Source of the DNA: an uncultured Rhodobacter sp.
GTDB lineage: Bacteria > Pseudomonadota > Alphaproteobacteria > Rhodobacterales > Rhodobacteraceae
Direction of reading: 5' to 3'
DNA: 9,157 nt
Assembly (NCBI GenBank): GCA_937901435.1
Contig: CALGTJ010000441.1
Location: 1-9,157, forward strand
Part shown: positions 6,281 to 9,157 of the stretch, one piece after another
Position numbering within the stretch: position 1 is the first letter of the stretch
Layout: each line of letters starts with the position of its first letter
Position numbers and translations under genes: made by a program
Notes under the pieces: model-generated
Told to the model about the DNA's origin: nothing
Database searches by the model: none
What the model saw: the letters and a program-made list of their open reading frames with translations, nothing else

Positions 6281-7594
6281 AAAGACTTCTGTCCAGTCAC
6301 GAACGAGACCGTCCAACGCTTCTTGCGATGTGCCTTCGCCAGCGATGACAAAGTTGTGCATGCGCTGTTGCATCGGAATCAGCAGGTCAGCGTAGGCTGG
6401 CTCGGCCCAGAAATCCTTAACGATCGCCATGCTATCAAGGAACGTCTGTGCGTAAGGCTGGCTTGTTGCGAAGCCGGGGTCTTCAACAACCGACTTCAGC
6501 GCTGAATATCCACCCAGTTCCCACCATTGTGCCTGAACCTGAGGCTGGGCGAACCACTGGATGTACTCCAATGCGGCGTCCTGCTTATCAGAGTATGAAA
6601 CAACCGAAATACCTTGTCCGCCAAGCTGTGCGAACTGGCCTGCTGGACCTGCAGGGTTCGGAAAATAACCGGACTTGCCGCCACCAACATTTTCGTCAGC
6701 TTCAACGCCCGGCCAAATGAAGGCAAAGTTCATCTGCATCGCAACCTGACCTGACCGATAGGCATCGATGTTTTCGCCCATATACCAATTTGATGATCCC
6801 GGAGGCGTCGCAGTATCATAAAGTTCTTTATACAGATCAAGTCCTTTAGCAGCACCAGCGGAATTGACAAACCCTTCCAAATCATAGGGTTTATCTGGGT
6901 TTTCATACTGAAAACCATAGTTGTAGAGGGCGTTCGTCACACCCATGGTTATACCTTCAGACCCACGCTCTGTGTAGATTGCGGCACCGTAAACTGTGGT
7001 GCCATCAATGTCGCGCCCTTGGAAAAACTGACCAATCTCTTTCAGCTCTTCAAGCGAAGCTGGAACACCCAACTCACGGCCGTATTTCTCCATGAATTCG
7101 GCTTGAAGCTCTGGACGCTCAAACCAATCTTTACGATAAGTCCAACCGACAACATCACCAAACGCAGGCAACGCATAGTAGTTTGGCGTGTTCTTTGGCC
7201 ATTCTGCATACCCTGTCACAGTTGCAGGAATGAAATCGCCCATGTCGATGCTGTTAGCATCAAAAAAGTCATTCAATTTTACATAGTGGCCGTTTTCAGC
7301 ACCACCACCGATCCACTGGCTGTCGCCAATCATCAAATCGCAAAGCTGACCACCAGAGTTAAGCTCATTGAGCATTCTGTCTGCAAAGCTGGTCCATGGC
7401 ACAAACTCAAAGTTCATTGTGTGGCCGGACTGCGCCTCAAAATCCTTACTAAGCTCAATCAGCGCGTTTGCCGGATCCCAGGCTGCCCAGCACAGGGTCA
7501 ATTCAGTTGCATGGCCACCAGCAGTTGCCGTTGTGGCTGCGCCACTGACCATCATCGCTCCTGCAGCGGCGGTCATCATCAGATTCATTTTCAT
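6260..7594 (-). CDS. Periplasmic solute-binding protein of a CUT1-type ABC transporter (SBP family 1)
   Basis: A 444-residue extracellular solute-binding protein that captures the substrate in the periplasm for the two permeases. It begins with a Sec signal peptide: lysine near the start, hydrophobic stretch at about 4-20, and a likely signal peptidase I cleavage after TATA at about 25. There is no lipobox cysteine, so it should be soluble. The mature protein starts GGHATELTLCWAAWD and is rich in Trp and Tyr, as expected for stacking on a sugar or polyol. It has only two cysteines, at 35 and 85, which could form a disulphide. The ATG at 7594 is preceded by an excellent GGAGGAG (7607-7601), the strongest ribosome binding site in the operon, fitting the high level needed for a binding protein. 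It is the first gene of the operon, facing the LacI-type repressor. The ligand is unknown; the terminal kinase suggests a short ketose or polyol. Confidence 0.94.
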   Translation of the reverse strand: MKMNLMMTAAAGAMMVSGAATTATAGGHATELTLCWAAWDPANALIELSKDFEAQSGHTMNFEFVPWTSFADRMLNELNSGGQLCDLMIGDSQWIGGGAENGHYVKLNDFFDANSIDMGDFIPATVTGYAEWPKNTPNYYALPAFGDVVGWTYRKDWFERPELQAEFMEKYGRELGVPASLEELKEIGQFFQGRDIDGTTVYGAAIYTERGSEGITMGVTNALYNYGFQYENPDKPYDLEGFVNSAGAAKGLDLYKELYDTATPPGSSNWYMGENIDAYRSGQVAMQMNFAFIWPGVEADENVGGGKSGYFPNPAGPAGQFAQLGGQGISVVSYSDKQDAALEYIQWFAQPQVQAQWWELGGYSALKSVVEDPGFATSQPYAQTFLDSMAIVKDFWAEPAYADLLIPMQQRMHNFVIAGEGTSQEALDGLVRDWTEVFEDEGKL

Positions 7595-7599
7595 TTGTA

Positions 7600-7608
7600 T
7601 CTCCTCCC
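7600..7608 (-). promoter_or_regulatory. Strong ribosome binding site of the solute-binding protein gene
   Basis: On the - strand, 7608 to 7600 read GGGAGGAGA, a near-perfect Shine-Dalgarno sequence ending 5 bases before the ATG at 7594. It fixes the start codon and predicts high expression of the binding protein compared with the weakly signalled permease start at 6119. Confidence 0.8.
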
Positions 7609-7664
7609 GAGACTTTGACAGGCTCAGCCCCCTCGCCGCGCCACTATCGTGAAGTCTTTGTTAA

Positions 7665-7680
7665 TGATGCACGTGCATCA
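7665..7680. promoter_or_regulatory. Operator 1, perfect 16-bp palindrome for the LacI-family regulator
   Basis: TGATGCACGTGCATCA is perfectly self-complementary with a central CG, the hallmark of LacI-family operators, where the hinge helices open the central CpG step. It sits in the divergent intergenic region next to a LacI-family gene. If the CATAAT at 7696-7691 is the -10 box of the transport operon, the start would be near 7684 and this site would be centred at about +11, the same geometry as lac O1. Binding by the adjacent regulator is inferred. Confidence 0.8.
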
Positions 7681-7690
7681 AAGCAAGATA

Positions 7691-7696
7691 ATTATG
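7691..7696 (-). promoter_or_regulatory. Candidate -10 box of the transport/kinase operon
   Basis: On the - strand 7696-7691 reads CATAAT, five of six matches to TATAAT, between the two operator palindromes. The hexamer 17 bases upstream (ACCACA) is a poor -35. The call rests mainly on position: operator 2 would fall in the spacer and operator 1 just after the start point, so a bound repressor would block RNA polymerase. No promoter for the repressor gene could be assigned with confidence. Confidence 0.35.
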
Positions 7697-7710
7697 AGAC
7701 ACGTGCATCA
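7695..7710. promoter_or_regulatory. Operator 2, imperfect copy of the 16-bp palindrome
   Basis: TGAGACACGTGCATCA matches operator 1 at 14 of 16 positions; the right half and centre are identical, and the two differences lie in the left half. The centres of the two sites are 30 bp apart, close to three helical turns, so two dimers would sit on nearly the same face of the DNA and could cooperate. It is likely the weaker site. Confidence 0.7.
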
Positions 7711-7740
7711 TTTTGTGGTACGAAGACTGTAGACAAGACC

Positions 7741-7775
7741 TCGGACAGTTTCATTTCAAATCAGAAACTGTCTGA
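7741..7775. promoter_or_regulatory. Inverted repeat in the leader of the repressor gene
   Basis: Bases 7741-7752 and 7764-7775 form 12-bp arms with one G-T pair (nine central pairs perfect) around an 11-base loop. The sequence is unrelated to the two operators. It ends 8 bases before the AGGGA ribosome binding site of the LacI-family gene, so it could be an RNA hairpin in that leader or a binding site for a second regulator. It is not followed by a T-tract and is unlikely to be a terminator. Confidence 0.4.
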
Positions 7776-7798
7776 TAATATTAGGGAATAAATTGGAA

Positions 7799-8839
7799 AT
7801 GGCAAAAAAAAAGCTGATGTTGAGACCCACAACCAAAGACCTTGCCCAAGTCGCCGGCGTCAGCCGTGCAACCGTAGATCGGGTGTTGAACGGGCGCGAA
7901 GGGGTGCAGAAAAAGACCATTGAGCGCGTCAATCAGGCGATTGATGAACTGGGATTCGTCCGCAATCTGCAGGCTGCGAATCTGGCGAAATCGCAAAACT
8001 ACCGCTTTATCTTTGCGCTCCCGAGATCTGGAGATCAGTTTCTCGATCAAATCAAACAGCGCATCGCAGAAGCGCAGGCCGTCTTTGCCGAAGATAACAT
8101 CTGGTGTGAGATACAGGAAATCGATGACAAGGATCCGCACGGCATTTCGACCTATCTTGCGTCTCTGTCCAAGGACAATATCGATGGCATCGCGATTATG
8201 TCACCTGAAACACCACAAGTGCGCGACTCTATAACGCGATTACAAGAACGCGGCGTCGCAGCGTTGCCGTTCGTGTCTAACCAAACGATGATGGACGCGA
8301 ATTGGGTCGGCATAGACAACCGTGCTGCAGGGGCGACAGCGGGTTTGCTGCTAGGACAATTTACAGCGCGGCGCGAAGGGTCCATTCTGGTCATTTCTGA
8401 AAGCATGCAGTCACGAGATACCCTTGAGCGCAGACTCGGTTTTGATCAAGAGCTCAATGACAATTTCCTGCGTCTGCGCGCACTGCCTTCACTTGAAACC
8501 TACGGCAATGGAGATAGAGCGAGGCAAATTATTGCAAATAGTTTGAAAACTAACCCGGATGTAGTTGGCATTTACATTATGGCATCTGAAGCACGTATCC
8601 CTTTGTCAATCGTTAGTGAGCTTGGGCTTGATCCATCCATCATCAAAATTGCCCATGAACGCACACCTTTTACCGAAGCTGCCCTGCAGCAACATACTTT
8701 GGACGGAGTAATTGCCCAAGACGCAGGACACCTCGTACGCAGTGCGATCCGGCGGTTGAAGGGAATTATCGACCAGCGAAAAACGCTTCAGTCCCAAGAA
8801 AACATCCGTATCGAAATACTACTGCGGACAAATATCTAA
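7799..8839 (+). CDS. LacI-family transcriptional regulator, probable repressor of the transport/kinase operon
   Basis: A 346-residue LacI/GalR-family regulator. The N-terminal helix-turn-helix lies at about 12-31 (KDLAQVAGVSRATVDRVLNG), followed by the third helix and the hinge region (about 53-64, with NLQAANLAKS). From about 68 to 330 follows a periplasmic-binding-protein-like effector domain, which would bind an inducer, probably the transported substrate or its phosphate. It is transcribed divergently from the operon it should control and faces two CG-centred palindromes. The ATG at 7799 gives MAKKKLMLRPTTKDLAQ; a TTG at 7793 in frame adds two residues and sits at a better distance from AGGGA (7783-7787), so that start is a real alternative. 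Whether it also represses itself is not shown. Confidence 0.94.
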   Translation: MAKKKLMLRPTTKDLAQVAGVSRATVDRVLNGREGVQKKTIERVNQAIDELGFVRNLQAANLAKSQNYRFIFALPRSGDQFLDQIKQRIAEAQAVFAEDNIWCEIQEIDDKDPHGISTYLASLSKDNIDGIAIMSPETPQVRDSITRLQERGVAALPFVSNQTMMDANWVGIDNRAAGATAGLLLGQFTARREGSILVISESMQSRDTLERRLGFDQELNDNFLRLRALPSLETYGNGDRARQIIANSLKTNPDVVGIYIMASEARIPLSIVSELGLDPSIIKIAHERTPFTEAALQQHTLDGVIAQDAGHLVRSAIRRLKGIIDQRKTLQSQENIRIEILLRTNI

Positions 8840-8881
8840 CGTGAATGCCGAGCCGCCGTGATAGAAAAGAGAAAAATATGG

Positions 8882-8964
8882 AGCTGTCAAACGAAGTTGC
8901 CAAACCAATAAGGCGAAGCATCAGATTGCAGCTGTCAGACTAATGAGAACTCGCATCAGATTGC
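8882..8964 (+). repeat. Two imperfect direct repeats with TGTCA starts, possible transposon end
   Basis: Unit 1 (8882-8929) and unit 2 (8930-8964) both begin AGCTGTCA and both end GCATCAGATTGC; their middles differ in length (48 versus 35 bases in total). Repeated TGTCA-led units are known at the ends of Tn552/Tn5053-type elements, where they act as transposase binding sites. If so, the element lies to the right, and the - strand coding remnant ending at 8980 would be its transposase tail. This is inference from layout. Confidence 0.4.
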
Positions 8965-9108
8965 TAGCGCAGCCTAAACCTATGCGCTCAATAGTTGGCG
9001 CCACTCAGTAAGAGCGGCGGCGCGGTTTAGCTTGAAGTTGGTGCGTGAGTAGAGATGGCGTTACCAAACAAAATCCCGCTCCAATGGATTTACAAGGCTA
9101 ACACTAAA

Positions 9109-9150
9109 GGCCCGTGGTCCGAGACGCGGGGCCCTAGGATCAGGGGCCCC
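9109..9150. repeat. GC-rich palindromic segment at the right edge
   Basis: GGGGCCC at 9128-9134 is inverted as GGGCCCC at 9144-9150 around a 9-base loop. Just before it, GGCCCGTGGTCCG at 9109-9121 matches the left-flank sequence 172-160 (- strand, GGCCCGTGGACCG) at 12 of 13 positions. The segment is cut off by the window edge. Confidence 0.4.
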
Positions 9151-9157
9151 GGTCCAT

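Larger units (their letters stand above)
8840..9157. other. Flank downstream of the repressor gene; no intact gene, mobile-element-like repeats
   Basis: No intact gene is seen. After the repressor stop comes an imperfect repeat pair beginning with TGTCA (8885 and 8933). A - strand frame follows, ending at a TAG (8982-8980) and coding RTNFKLNRAAALTEWRQLL near its end. Upstream the frame meets a TAA at 9063-9061, beyond which the same frame reads NPLERDFVW. This could be the C-terminal end of a disrupted transposase-like gene, but I recognise no family. The right edge is GC-rich and palindromic and shares a motif with the left flank. No terminator was found for the repressor gene. Confidence 0.45.

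Noticed and set aside
7019..7618. A 199-codon + strand frame opposite the solute-binding protein gene
   Set aside because: It is antisense to a clear binding protein, has no recognisable protein features and ends by running back over the signal-peptide region and ribosome binding site of the real gene.
7672..7703. CACGTG cores read as a eukaryotic E-box-like or quorum-sensing (lux-type) site
   Set aside because: The full symmetry extends to 16 bp with a central CG next to a LacI-family gene, which explains the site without invoking LuxR-type boxes.
8878..8943. A 21-codon + strand frame (begins MELSNEVAKPIRR) after the repressor gene
   Set aside because: It spans the TGTCA repeat units and its ribosome binding site is only a weak purine run. 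The repeat explains the sequence better than a peptide does, although this cannot be excluded.

Overview
The window looks like a chromosomal segment of an alphaproteobacterium, probably a marine Rhodobacterales (roseobacter-type) species. This is inferred from moderate GC content, protein style and operon architecture; there is no rRNA or other taxonomic marker. No tRNA, rRNA, CRISPR array, integrase or complete transposase was seen.

The core (about 328-8839) is one divergently regulated carbohydrate uptake locus. A LacI-family repressor gene is on the + strand (7799-8839). Facing it on the - strand is a seven-gene operon: periplasmic binding protein (7594-6260), two CUT1-type permeases (6119-5172 and 5175-4237), a 62-residue two-helix membrane protein of unknown function (4240-4052), two different ABC ATPases (4048-2951 and 2958-1963), and a single-chain DhaK-DhaL kinase of the dihydroxyacetone kinase family (1950-328). 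From the first permease onward the genes overlap or are separated by 3-12 bases, so they are almost certainly co-transcribed and translationally coupled. The only sizeable gap, 140 bases after the binding-protein gene, holds two hairpins and a third, competing pairing.

The divergent intergenic region (7595-7798) carries a perfect 16-bp palindrome with a central CG, and an imperfect copy exactly 30 bp away. Both lie around a candidate -10 box for the transport operon and are the obvious LacI-family operators. A separate 12-bp inverted repeat sits in the repressor leader.

Functional reading (inference): a small polyol, ketose or triose/tetrose is captured in the periplasm, imported by a transporter with two non-identical ATPases, and phosphorylated by the DAK-family kinase. 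Dihydroxyacetone, erythrulose or a related short-chain ketose, or a polyol oxidised to one by an enzyme outside the window, are the natural candidates. No dehydrogenase, isomerase or aldolase lies in the window, so the kinase is the only substrate clue.

The flanks (1-327 and 8840-9157) contain no convincing intact gene. Both carry 5'-TGTCA-type ends (TGTCAGAYTAA) pointing away from the operon and, further out, a shared GGCCCGTGGWCCG motif in a GC-rich palindromic context. They look like borders of degraded or truncated mobile elements bracketing the operon.
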